A DNA stretch of 15,814 nt, from assembly GCA_025677825.1 (NCBI GenBank), contig JAIXMO010000129.1:1-15814 (forward strand), read 5' to 3'. How positions within the stretch are numbered: position 1 is the stretch's first letter; each line of letters begins with the position of its first letter. Of the stretch, positions 1 to 8,554 are shown piece after piece. The notes beneath the pieces are model-generated. The model was not told the origin of the DNA. It made no database searches and saw only the letters and a list, made by a program, of their open reading frames with translations. Origin of the DNA: Helicostylum pulchrum. Taxonomy: Eukaryota > Mucoromycota > Mucoromycetes > Mucorales > Mucoraceae. Made by a program: the position numbers and the translations under genes.

Positions 1-501
1 ATTTTGTCACCATCTGACCAATAAAAAGAAGTTCCATCTGATCCCCACCTATTAACTCAGGCGTCGTCAGAGAACACCTATTGACGCCACTGGTCCACTG
101 TATAATACTTATGTATTTTAAGTCTCGGCCAGACAACGCCTCATGTTCTTTATACTAACGAAACTAGTTTTGACCTTCCGTTTAGCCTAGAGCCCACTTT
201 TTCGGAGAGACTTTCGAATGCCACTCAATGACATCTCTACATCCTAGGAACTCAAAAGCTCGCGAACACCTCGAGAACCATTGAGCGCACCTGTTTAAAG
301 CTGACTTGCGGTATAAGTCTTGGTTGGATTGGTTATTTCGCTTGGCCTTCCACCCCTGGTCACATGACCGTCACCTAAGTAAACCTTCCTAAGGCGAGTC
401 AGCATATTTTTGGAAACTATTGGATAACGTTTCCTAATGCTCGAGTCAGGCACTCTACGGAATAGAAAAGACTTGATTGAATTCTTGAATTCAGATGACA
501 A
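1..501 (-). pseudogene. Decayed Tc1/mariner transposase fragment (Tc1-III), cut by window edge
   Basis: The minus strand from 501 encodes a helix-turn-helix region (IKSFLFRRVPDSSIRKRYP...VSKNMLTRLRK) followed by GGRPSEIT, the GRPS-type linker typical of Tc1-like DNA-binding domains. Beyond the stop at 295-297 the same frame still reads Tc1-like residues (GIRKSLRKSGL, then IKNMRRCLA) through further stops. After a frameshift near position 135 it resumes with YTVDQWRQ, a stop, then VFSDD and VNRWGSDGTSFYW. This matches the family block WTVEDW..VVFSDET..NRWGSDG around the first catalytic Asp (about 66-68). No in-frame ATG is left at the N-terminus, and the C-terminal half lies outside the window. 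I count at least four stops and one frameshift, so it is dead. The sequence differs clearly from the two Tc1 elements further right, so it is a separate, older family. Confidence 0.85.
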
Positions 502-1230
502 ATGAGGGGCCTTAATGTAATATTAAGTAGATATAGGAAAAGGGAGTTAAAATGACAAGCTCTGATGTACGAGACAGCTCCTTATAAACTTTTTTAATAT
601 TTTCAGCAAGAGCATATATATAAAATAACTCGGAGCAATTTTGAAATAGATCCAATATTCCTATCTGGAGGAAAGACGTTGAGATCCCATATAATCGATT
701 TAGTGCATTTCTTAATTTATTGACACAAAAACTTTGATACTTGACCATTCAGCATGTTTTAAAGTTACCGTCACGCAAGGTATACTATTTAAAAGCAGAG
801 ACTTTTTTATATAATCTCAGATATCACTCAAGTCTCGAAAAAAAAGAAATATGATTCAATTAATGTAAAATCTAAATTTTCCAAACGGATCATACCATTT
901 TTCCACTCACAGTACTTTGAATAAACTTAATTCTACCGTATTCTTGTCCCTTACAACTAGTAGGTATCTTCTGATATTATTATATAATATAAGCCAAGCC
1001 TAGTTCCTGACATCATAATCGACCAAAAACTGAGATACTCTAGTTTTTTCACCAAGCCAAGTCAAAACTTCTCTAATCAAACCAAGACCCGTTTAGACAA
1101 GTTAAACCAATCTATTTTGAGCTCCGTCTGAATTAATTCAGAACTGCCAAAATACGAACGTATTATTCACCAAGTTTCACAAGTCAAACCCCTTTTTCAT
1201 TCGTCAAGTTTCACTTCGAAATCTCCGCCC
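502..1230. other. Non-coding stretch; possible decayed 5' LTR and leader of Gypsy-A
   Basis: No supported gene lies here. A TATA-like TATTTAAAA (786-794) is followed by an AATAAA (920-925), an arrangement that would fit a promoter and polyadenylation signal inside an LTR upstream of the Gypsy-A gag start at 1231. The 3' half of that element is missing, so no partner LTR is available for comparison, and I find no primer-binding site starting TGG. A short motif TCAAGTTTCAC-like occurs twice in the 80 bases before the gag ATG. The LTR idea is inference only. Confidence 0.3.
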
Positions 1231-2292
1231 ATGTCGTTATCCGAAGACCAGATACAAACACTAAATCTAATGGTCAATCAGGTTAACAACCTTCAAGAAA
1301 CAATCCCAGCCCAGCTCGACTCTATTAGCAAGGCTACGACTGAACTCCAATCTCGTATGGCTCATTTCGAGGGTCAACTTCAAGAACTCTATAGCCAACT
1401 CCAGAGTCAACGTAACTCCACTTCGATGGTACCCTCAAACATCAAGATTCGATTACCAGTCCCCTTCTCCGGCCAAGCCTCTATGTGTAGCACCTTCTTC
1501 TCCCAGCTCTCCTTGTACTTTGCAGGTAACCTCGGTTACGATACGTGCGACAAGAAAATTCTGTTAGCTACATCTTGTTTGACCGGTCCCGCATATGCTT
1601 ACATGGAACCCTTCTTGGGAAAGTTAACCGCCCCTGCTAACGAGAAGCCAGAAGTCCTCACCAACTACCAAGTATTCGTAGATACCATTACTGCTGCGTT
1701 TGGGGATTCTGACCCTACCATGAGTGCTGAACTTGCTCTTCGTCGTCTTCGTCAGACAGCTTCTGCTACTTCCTACGCCACCGAATTCCGAAGACTCTCT
1801 TCTCTCGTCTTCTGGAACAATGCTGCACTCGTATCATAGTACAAGGTCAATCTTCGCGACGTCATCCAAGACGAGTTAGCTCGTAGACCTGTACTTCAAG
1901 ACCTTGAAGAACTTATTATCGAGTCTATCGACATTGATAACAGGTTGTTCCAACGCCAACGTACAAAGCGTTATGATCGAGCCCCCACAACAGCAAATGA
2001 CTCTCGTTCTACTTCTTCCGCTGCCATGGACATTGACAAGCCAAGCTCCAAACACCAATCTCCTCGTCAAGTTCCTCAGGATGAACGCCTTCGTCGTAAC
2101 CAAGAAAAGGCATGTTACTATTGTGGTGTTAGTGGTCACTTTAGCAACCAATGTCCTGCCAAGAGAAATAACAATCAACGCCAAACCATTTCCACGGTCT
2201 TACTTGGCGAACCCGAATCTACGTACCCTAGTATCAACATGGTACAATCAGGAATAAGTGGAGACTTATCGTTGCGTGCACGTCCGGTATAA
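1231..2292 (+). pseudogene. gag: Gypsy-A gag (capsid-nucleocapsid) with one amber stop
   Basis: This encodes the structural Gag of the Gypsy-A retroelement, which would assemble the cytoplasmic particle. The ATG at 1231 opens a frame whose first 70 residues are polar and coiled-coil-like (EDQIQTLNLMVNQVNNLQ). The capsid-type block follows (RLPVPFSGQ, then a segment ending YATEFRRLSS), as in fungal Ty3/gypsy Gags. A TAG at 1837-1839 interrupts it, but the same frame continues (YKVNLRDVIQDELARRP) to a CCHC zinc knuckle, CYYCGVSGHFSNQC (C-X2-C-X4-H-X4-C, near 2113-2154), and a stop at 2290-2292. The stop is probably a single mutation, since coding character is the same on both sides. The final 35 bases overlap the protease frame, which lies +1 relative to gag. 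Confidence 0.85.
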
Positions 2293-2794
2293 TCATCAAG
2301 AATCAGGCATGGTGTACATTCCTGTTCGCGTAGGTCCCAACGAAACTACCGGTCACGGCCGGGCCTTAGCCCTAGTAGATACTGGCGCATCAGTATCAGT
2401 GATATCAAGAGCACTTGTGGACCTCATCAAACTCCCCATTGTTCCCCACTCATCGGGAACCGCAAGACTCGATGTAGCCGACGGTACCACTCCGGTGTCC
2501 AGTGGAACTTGTACCACCATAATGAGATTAACTCACACTATCTTCCACTCCGAGAAAATTACTTTCTACGTCATGGATAACATGCCCGTTACGATTATCT
2601 TAGGTCTCGATTGGTTCCAAAAACACGGTGTTAACATCGACTTTCAGGCCAGGACTACCTTGTTACATTGTGATAACGGCGTTATGTCACCCATTGTTGA
2701 CCACGACTTGGGACACATTCCTTCCAGTAGAGAAATTAGTGTACCTTTTGCCACTCCCGAACAACGAAGTAACAGCATTAATCCTCTACCTTGA
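2258..2794 (+). pseudogene. Gypsy-A retropepsin-like aspartic protease
   Basis: A retroviral-type aspartic protease would process the Gag-Pol polyprotein. The active-site motif LALVDTGASVSVIS places the catalytic Asp at 2378-2380, and the C-terminal flap-side motif IILGLDWFQKHGVNIDF is the ILGxDW signature of gypsy proteases. The open frame starts after a TAA at 2255-2257, and the only early start is GTG, so it must originally have been translated as a continuation of gag, either by +1 frameshifting as in Ty3 or in one frame later broken by an indel. It ends at a TGA (2792-2794), after which coding sequence moves to another frame (PDSPSGSEDTIVLSYPENP). About 179 codons, normal for a protease plus linker. 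Confidence 0.85.
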
Positions 2795-3435
2795 TCCAGA
2801 TTCACCTTCCGGTAGCGAAGATACGATTGTTCTCTCGTACCCCGAAAATCCCGTACTCTCTTCATCTGACCACGAATCTTACAGATCCCCTTTTATAAAT
2901 AAATCAACTGTTTACTTCTACTCTTCATGACTTTATTTAGATAACAAGCTGAGCTCGCACAATATCAAGACACTACTTCCAATTGCAACCATCATTCCAT
3001 CATCAAGTAACCCAAGTGAAGTGCCTTCTCCTAGTATCGAATTACCAAGTAGATATCAAGACTACTCCAAGGTCTTCTCCAAGTTACCTCCTCATCGCAC
3101 TTATGACCACAAGATACCATTACAAGAAGGTACTACCGTACCGTATGGTCCCATGTACTCTATGTCCAAGTTAGAACTCGAAACACTCCACGCTTACATT
3201 CAAGAGAACTTAGCGAAAGGTTTTATCCGTCGTTCGGAATCTCCTGCAGGTGCCCCCGTATTGTTCGTCGAGAAGAAAGACGGTTCATTACGTCTATGTG
3301 TAGACTACCGTGGTCTCAACAAGATTACCATTGCCTCTCCTGCCGTCTTGCCATTGATTTCTGAGACATTAGAACGTCTTAATCAAGCCAAAGTATTCTC
3401 AAAGCTAGATATGATTGGTGCCTACAATCTCATCT
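2795..3435 (+). pseudogene. Gypsy-A linker and truncated reverse transcriptase
   Basis: The frame after the protease carries a Ser/Pro-rich linker with a TGA at 2928-2930, then runs open into RT. Recognisable RT blocks are DYSKVFSKLP, HRTYDHKIPL, FIRRSESPAGAPVLFVEKKD, SLRLCVDYRGLNKIT and KVFSKLDMIGAYNLI. The last contains the first catalytic Asp. In intact relatives this is followed by the PFGL-type block and the catalytic Asp pair; here the homology ends at about 3435 and the reading frame runs into unrelated DNA up to a stop at 3516-3518. The RT therefore lacks its palm core and could not be active. The break coincides with a CACTA-type terminus, which suggests disruption by insertion. The missing 3' part was not found anywhere downstream in the window. 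Confidence 0.85.
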
Positions 3436-3508
3436 CACTACGGCGATATAAAGCGCTTATCGCTAATCACTGGCGCTTCTGTAAGCACTGGAGTGCTTGG
3501 GGAAGCGC
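3436..3508. repeat. CACTA-type terminus with two subterminal hairpins
   Basis: The terminus is followed by a stem GCGATA (3443-3448) / TATCGC (3458-3463) with a 9-base loop holding the palindrome AGCGCT. Next comes a two-tier hairpin. Outer arms GCGCTTC (3473-3479) and GAAGCGC (3502-3508) pair perfectly. Inner arms AAGCACT (3483-3489) and AGTGCTT (3492-3498) pair perfectly around a GG loop. The two tiers are separated by a symmetric 3+3 internal loop. Short inverted subterminal repeats of this kind are binding sites for CACTA transposase-associated proteins in plants; that role here is inference. Confidence 0.65.
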
Positions 3509-3605
3509 TGATGATTAAGAATTGGCAGGTGGAAAAATAAATAATCACTAAGTTTTCAATTTCCGAACTTTAAGCCCAGATTTACTTTTTTTTTTGGAAA
3601 AAAAA

Positions 3606-3629
3606 CTACAACTACAACTACAACTACAA
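3606..3629. repeat. Hexanucleotide microsatellite (CTACAA)4
   Basis: Four exact copies of CTACAA. Read on the minus strand this is (TTGTAG)4, so the Tnp2-like frame ends in four consecutive Leu-stop pairs. It follows a poly-T and poly-A stretch (about 3588-3605). Confidence 0.9.
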
Positions 3630-3999
3630 CAAGTTGGTAATCTTGCCTACATTTGTCGACATGTCTAAATGGAAAGCTGTTGAGGGAGAGATTACGTAGA
3701 ACCAGTTTGACGATTCAACTTGATTATTTTTTAATTCTGTTTTTTGAATTAATCCTACTACAGAGGTAATATCAGCAGCGTCTAATATTGCGTATTTTTT
3801 GCTCTCTGATTCACTAAAAGGTTGTGCCATAGGAATAGCTGTAGAATGTAGAGCGGTTTTATGAATCTTCATGACTTCAACAAGAGCATAAAAACTTCCA
3901 TGGCGTCTACTAGTTTTTGTAATTTCCAAGTCGAACTCGAAAAAGAACAACAGTTTACCCACATACCAGTTTGGAACAGATTGTAAACGGTTATTCGTC

Positions 4000-4066
4000 C
4001 TAGTAATCATAATTAGAAAAATGGAAACGTCAACAATAGTAAAAAACATATATAAATAAAACGTAC
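4000..4066 (-). other. Probable intron in Tnp2-like gene (67 bases)
   Basis: Donor GTACGT (starting at 4066) and acceptor ACTAG (ending at 4000) bound a T-rich stretch that separates clearly coding sequence on both sides. The length is 1 mod 3 while both flanks are in the same frame, so either a one-base indel has occurred (a 7-A run adjoins the donor) or the splice sites have decayed. Confidence 0.5.
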
Positions 4067-4451
4067 CTTTTTTTAACGTTTGACTCAAACATGATAAACT
4101 CTCCGCCTCTTTTGTAGAGCTTACTGGCAAATTCGATTTAAAAAGAACGGAAGTATGGACATGGGAATCAAGCCAGAGTTTTGCTGCAGGTGTTATTGTT
4201 TTATCTAATTTCAGAGCAAGTGGGCGCCCTTTACTTATACCCAGGTAACGACGTTTGTACGCACCTAAAGCGAGAATCAACTTGTCCAGTCTAATCAGAC
4301 CTTCTATAGTAGACTCACCAGAATAGTTAGCAGGGAGGAGCACAGGAGAAGAAAATGGTTCCCATAATTGGGGGTAGTCTTTACAGTTGTCAATTTTTGT
4401 TGCTGGATGATAAACAAAACCCGTCTTGGCGCTTTCTGGATTTCTATTATA

Positions 4452-4488
4452 CAGTGGGTACATAAATTGACCCACAAAACTTGTTTTT
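4452..4488 (+). repeat. Tc1-I left terminal inverted repeat
   Basis: 37 bp beginning CAGTGGGTACATAAATTG, matching the inverted right end except at base 7 (G here, T there). It is preceded by TA at 4450-4451. Confidence 0.95.
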
Positions 4489-4653
4489 AACGTAGGTTTT
4501 AAATGGATAAAGTTAGAAAGCCCAAATTTGAGAGTAATATACGTATGTAAATTCTGCGTCATATCCTGTAGCTTATTTGGGTTTAAATAGGAGATTTGAT
4601 TAGAATTAGAAAAAAAACGAAATTTTATTAAAAAAAAGAGAAATGTCACGAAA

Positions 4654-5655
4654 TCAATATGTTGTATATCCGCCTCTAGCATTGATAACAGCTTCAATTC
4701 TTTTATGATAGTTATTGTAATAATTATCCATATCATCCTTGGTAAATCTATTCCATAATTCTTCGACATTTTTAGGCTTAAGCGGATAACTATCTAGTCT
4801 TTTCTTTACATGATGCCAGAGGCGCTCAATCGGATTAAGATCTGGGCTACATGGCGGCCAGTCTTTGATGTATTTTATGCCTTGATTATCTATCCAATAT
4901 TTACTAGTGTTTGAAGTATGGCATGTGGCACCGTCCTGTTGAAATACGACATCACTATGGGTAAGACCATAGTATCCCAATGTATCGATGTATGACGTCC
5001 GTAAAACATGTTGATAGAGGCCAGAATTCGTAGATTTTTCAAGTAAACGACATGCATAACCTGGCCCAAATGCTGTCATACAACCCCAGATCATTATTGA
5101 TACACCACCACCCTGTTTTTTACTTTTGAAGTTGAACGGCCTAAGTTTTGCACCTTTCAAGACGTACGTATACTCGGCACCATCCGATCCCCAGATGTTT
5201 AGCTTGGTTTCGTCTGAGAACACAACCTTCTTCCAGTCCTCTACTGTCCAGTCACGATGTTCTTTTGCCCATTTATAACGTTTTTTCATATGCGTTATAT
5301 CAATGGCGGCAGTTGAATACTTAAATCGACACCTAAAACCTAAGTCTTTAATGATTTTTCGAATGGCATTATAGCTAATTGAATAACCAACACTACACAA
5401 GTATTTATGAACATCACGAGCGGACTGTAAGAAACCAGATCGATGTTTCAAACGTATAACTGCTTTAGTAAATTGTTTCACAATGCTGGGTCTTCCGGCA
5501 GGATGTCGAATATTATTTGGAATAATGCTTGATCTCAGCCTGTTTACATGTAACTTTGAAACTCCTGTAAGTTTTATAATGTTGACAGTGGGCTCACCAT
5601 TCAAAATAAGAGACTTGACGTCATCACGTTTATTTTGGCTGAGTTTATAAGGCAT
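4654..5655 (-). CDS. Tc1-I transposase, intact 333-aa DD35E
   Basis: Cut-and-paste transposase acting in the nucleus on its own terminal repeats. The ATG at 5653-5655 is chosen because the sister element Tc1-II starts at the equivalent residue (MPYKLSQNKR versus MHYKLSKDKR). Residues 1-110 form paired helix-turn-helix DNA-binding subdomains with an AGRPS linker near 53-57. The catalytic core begins with WTVEDWKKVVFSDET (D148) and GSDG, then the GGGVSIMIWGCM block, VVFQQDGATCHTS (D241) and CSPDLNPIERLW (E277). The D241-E277 gap has 35 residues, so this is DD35E, one longer than classical Tc1 DD34E. It ends with ARGGYTTY. No stop or frameshift is present and all catalytic residues are in place. 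The length is normal for the family (about 330-350 aa). Confidence 0.95.
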   Translation of the reverse strand: MPYKLSQNKRDDVKSLILNGEPTVNIIKLTGVSKLHVNRLRSSIIPNNIRHPAGRPSIVKQFTKAVIRLKHRSGFLQSARDVHKYLCSVGYSISYNAIRKIIKDLGFRCRFKYSTAAIDITHMKKRYKWAKEHRDWTVEDWKKVVFSDETKLNIWGSDGAEYTYVLKGAKLRPFNFKSKKQGGGVSIMIWGCMTAFGPGYACRLLEKSTNSGLYQHVLRTSYIDTLGYYGLTHSDVVFQQDGATCHTSNTSKYWIDNQGIKYIKDWPPCSPDLNPIERLWHHVKKRLDSYPLKPKNVEELWNRFTKDDMDNYYNNYHKRIEAVINARGGYTTY

Positions 5656-5724
5656 AGTATTTTTAAAAGGCCGTTAAGTTTGGAGAGTGATAGTAACATG
5701 GGAAGTTTCGAAAATTTTGACGGT

Positions 5725-5731
5725 ATTTATA
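5725..5731 (-). promoter_or_regulatory. Candidate TATA box of Tc1-I transposase
   Basis: TATAAAT on the minus strand, about 70 bases upstream of the transposase ATG. The sister element has a TATATAA at nearly the same distance from its own ATG, which supports a real promoter position. Confidence 0.5.
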
Positions 5732-5984
5732 TCATGAGATAGAGAAAGGTTTAAATATTCAGATAGCATTAATGTATTTTTGATACAACTACATGCCAGC
5801 TGTAAATGATTTAATATTTAAATAATGCGGAAAATTAAAAAAATTCCGAATCACTTTATTTTTCTTACATAATGATTACGTCATAAAAATCAATTAAAAT
5901 TTTACTTAAAATAAAATTCAGCCTCGTCTGCCTTTTCTGATATATGACTTGTATAGCTAGTACCATTATTCGCGGAAATATTTA

Positions 5985-6021
5985 AAAAACAAGTTTTGTG
6001 GGTCAATTTATGTAACCACTG
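5985..6021 (-). repeat. Tc1-I right terminal inverted repeat
   Basis: Inverted copy of the left 37-bp repeat with one mismatch, followed by TA at 6022-6023. Confidence 0.95.
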
Positions 6022-6312
6022 TACAAAACAGAGAAATCGATCATATCTGTCGTTTCTAGAAACTTGAATCTGGTAATTCTTTCAAGCACATTGATTGCAT
6101 TGGCATCCACGTTGACTCTTGCTTTCATCTTTTTTTTGTAGTTACCAATTTCTCGCTCCATGCTTCTAACACTAATATTTCTTAAAGATAAGCATTATTC
6201 GATAATGTGCGGGATATGTAACAGGTGGTGCATTGATGACTTGTAAATTGAATTTGAAAGAGCTTGGGAAGCAATTTGGCTATCAATATAACGGTACCAA
6301 GTTTCAAGCGAT

Positions 6313-6382
6313 CTATATTGTTTCATCAGAGTAAGTTAAAAAACATCAAACCTAAATTTAATTTTCATTTTTTAATACTTAC
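6313..6382 (-). other. Intron in Tnp2-like gene (70 bases)
   Basis: Donor GTAAGT (starting at 6382) and acceptor ATATAG (ending at 6313). Splicing joins a two-base remainder (TC) to the next exon's A and keeps the Tnp2-like frame (EIKSSLETWYRY), so this junction is well supported. Confidence 0.7.
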
Positions 6383-6846
6383 GATTTGATTTCTTCAATT
6401 TCGGTTTTAGATATTTCCCATTGTAATGACAGAGCACATGCTCTGGTCAGAGCTAAAATGGCAGTTTTAATGGATTGATCTTCAAAGAGACTTACAACAA
6501 GAACTGGCACCACTTTGACCAGCCAAATAGACCAGTCAACACTACGATAAAGACCTTTTACAGGATGAAAACTACTTTGAAACGCACCTGCCGGAATGAA
6601 TAATCGTGATTTTGCCATACCAACATTCATGCATTCAAATTGTTTGTTAGATAACTGAAATGGATAGGCAGATTCGTTGCCGTGATGCTTGAATCCGTCG
6701 TTGTAGCGTTTCGATAATAAATCAAAGAACAATTTACTAACGTTTGAAATTCCGTGAAGCTCATCATAGCCAAAGAAACAAGACCCAGAAAAGGTAGATA
6801 AAGATCCGAAGATGGTTGCTTTTTTTATTCCATATGGCTGTTCATT

Positions 6847-6903
6847 CTAAAAAAATGGGAAACATTGTAAGTATTTTTCTTTTATTTTATTTTAAGAACT
6901 TAC
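6847..6903 (-). other. Intron in Tnp2-like gene (57 bases)
   Basis: Donor GTAAGT (starting at 6903) and acceptor TTTTTTTAG (ending at 6847). It joins ...SSPIY to NEQPYGIKK in phase 0 with no stop, the classic short fungal GT-AG intron pattern. Confidence 0.75.
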
Positions 6904-6994
6904 GTAAATTGGGCTGGAATCCTCAAGTAATAAACTTTCTTTAGATCTCAATGGGGCGGTGCGATTGGCAAAGTACATCCCTGCTCTTCTAGTA

Positions 6995-7023
6995 CAGTGG
7001 TGCTACTAACTCACTCACAAAAA
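6995..7023 (+). repeat. Tc1-II left terminal inverted repeat
   Basis: 29 bp, identical to the inverted right end, preceded by TA. Confidence 0.95.
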
Positions 7024-7283
7024 TAGAAAACGACATACTGCTAGCTTAAGTCGAGCTAGCTGGATCAAATAAAAACTAAAAGATACGTAATTGTTTACTT
7101 TATTTTTTATGTAATACAGTCGAAGAAACAATGTCGTCATCAAGATAAACAATAAAAATACTAATATTTGCCATTTCGTAATTGTCACGGAGTATTTTGA
7201 AATTCTTATTTCGCAGAATTATGTATAATGATGTAATTTTGTTTTAGACCGTATAAATAATATGACGTCGGGCTCTCCAAAAG

Positions 7284-7290
7284 TATATAA
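7284..7290 (+). promoter_or_regulatory. Candidate TATA box of Tc1-II transposase
   Basis: TATATAA about 70 bases upstream of the ATG at 7360, mirroring the spacing in Tc1-I. Confidence 0.5.
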
Positions 7291-7359
7291 ATCATTCAAC
7301 TTTTCCGTTGCTCTTTCCCTGTTTATCATCGATTATTTTACGCAATCAATATTTTTTAA

Positions 7360-8382
7360 ATGCACTATAAACTCAGTAAGGATAAGCGTAATGACATCAT
7401 ATATCTTATAAATAATGGCGAGTCAACTAGCAACATAATTCGAAAAATTGATGTATCGGAAGCAACCGTCAATCGAATAAAAAATCAAATTCAACCAAAA
7501 CGCATTCTACAAAAAGGTGGCAGACAAAGTACTATTCCTAATTGGACAAAAAAAGTATAGCTCTTTAAAGTCAGAAAAGGTTATTTATTATCCACTAAAT
7601 ATGTCCGAATATACTTGAGAATTCTTCGCTACGCCATTAGCTATTCTGTTACTACAAAACTTATGAGAAGCCTAGGTTTGAAATCGAAAAATAAGACAAA
7701 AAAGGACTTTATCAAGGTAGATCTTCAAAAGGAAAGACTTCGCTGGGCCAAACAACACCGTCACTGGACTATTGATGACTAGAAGACTGTCATATTTTCT
7801 GACGAGACTAAAATTAATCGATGGGGATCAGATGGACATCAAATAACATGGAAGGTTAAAGGTGACCCAGATAGACTTCATAATATCCAGACCAAAATTC
7901 AGGCGGGAGGTGGATCAATTATGATGTGGGGATGCATGACGTCACTTGGAGTAGGTTACGCTTGCCGTATAGTAGAGTATCCTATGAATTCCAAACTATA
8001 TACTCACATCCTTAGCACCAGTTTTAAGGATACACTTAAATACTATGGTTTAAGTAAGAAGAATATAATTTTTCAGCAGGACGGAGATATAAAACATACT
8101 TCTAAACCTACAAAAAAATGGTTAGAAAATAATCAAATCAGGTATATCAAGAAGTGGCCAGCATGTAGTCCCGATTTAAACCCAATTGAACACTTGTGGC
8201 ACCATTTGAAGTTGAGACTTGACGCTTACGAGACTAAGCCAAAAAATATTGACGAATTGTGGAACAGAATTGATATTGAGTGGAATAAATTTACCAAAGA
8301 GGATACATTACCATACTATGAAGCTATTCCCAAAAGAATTGAGAATGTCATTAAGAATAAAGGAGGATATACAAATCATTGA
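7360..8382 (+). pseudogene. Tc1-II transposase with two amber stops
   Basis: A single frame of 341 codons from the ATG at 7360 encodes a full-length Tc1-like transposase, broken only by TAG at 7558-7560 and TAG at 7780-7782. The second stop replaces the conserved Trp of the W-T-x-D-D-W block (HWTIDD-stop-KTVIFSDET), so it was probably TGG. There is no frameshift. Catalytic residues fall at the same codon numbers as in Tc1-I: D148 (IFSDET, 7801), D241 (FQQDGD, 8080) and E277 (SPDLNPIEHLW, 8188), again DD35E. The C-terminal part holds a 7-residue insertion relative to Tc1-I (WNRIDIEWNKFTKED versus WNRFTKDD). The protein ends KNKGGYTNH. Without suppression of both stops it cannot make transposase, but its perfect ends could still be mobilised by a compatible enzyme. 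Confidence 0.92.
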
Positions 8383-8554
8383 AAATAACATTTAGTTTTT
8401 TTTTTTTATATATTTCTTTTTTCGCAGTTTAAATAAAACTCCGATTTAAAATATCTAATATGGATCCTATTACTTGTTTTTCTTGCATTCTCTTAATTTG
8501 GTACCAAATATCCGGTTTCTAACGCAATTGTATCGAAAGTTATGCCAGTTTAAG

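Larger units (their letters stand above)
1231..3435 (+). mobile_element. Gypsy-A: 5' part of a Ty3/gypsy LTR retrotransposon, truncated in RT
   Basis: Gag with a CCHC knuckle, a DTGA aspartic protease and the N-terminal part of a reverse transcriptase follow one another on the plus strand, the Ty3/gypsy order. The three parts sit in three reading frames, with two frameshifts (near 2258-2292 and near 2790) and two internal stops (TAG 1837-1839, TGA 2928-2930). Homology to RT ends abruptly at about 3435, where a CACTA-like terminus begins. RT motifs beyond the first catalytic Asp, RNase H, integrase and the 3' LTR are absent from the window. It is a dead relic. Confidence 0.85.
4452..6021 (-). 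mobile_element. Tc1-I: complete Tc1/mariner DNA transposon, 1570 bp, with TA duplication
   Basis: Terminal inverted repeats of 37 bp, CAGTGGGTACATAAATTGAC... on the left (4452-4488) and its inverted copy on the right (5985-6021), differ at one base (36/37). Both are flanked by TA (4450-4451 and 6022-6023), the Tc1/mariner target duplication. A single intact minus-strand transposase occupies 4654-5655. Removing the element with one TA restores the surrounding Tnp2-like codons (TTG TAT AAT), which fixes the boundaries independently. This is the best-preserved element in the window and may be able to move. Confidence 0.95.

Noticed and set aside
512..748. Minus-strand open frame of 78 codons
   Set aside because: No recognisable family, AT-driven composition and no support from neighbouring sequence.
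1876..2257. Open frames overlapping gag-A in other frames, both strands
   Set aside because: They are shadows of the gag frame, which carries the zinc knuckle and capsid homology.
3436..3605. tRNA-derived SINE interpretation of the hairpin region and A/T-rich tail
   Set aside because: I could not find RNA polymerase III A and B box sequences, and the CACTA start next to a Tnp2-like gene explains it better.
3624..4769. A single 381-codon minus-strand protein
   Set aside because: It is a chance fusion of the Tc1-I 3' region and TIR with the last exons of the Tnp2-like gene; the boundary at 4450-4452 is a transposon end.
1837..7782. Stop codons in gag-A, the Tnp2-like gene and Tc1-II look like CpA-to-TpA (RIP-like) mutations
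   Set aside because: Any stop made by a transition from CAA, CAG or TGG (to TAG) is automatically in a CpA/TpG context, so the pattern is not evidence. Tc1-I is intact, and canonical RIP is not established in Mucoromycota. A genome-wide dinucleotide count would be needed.
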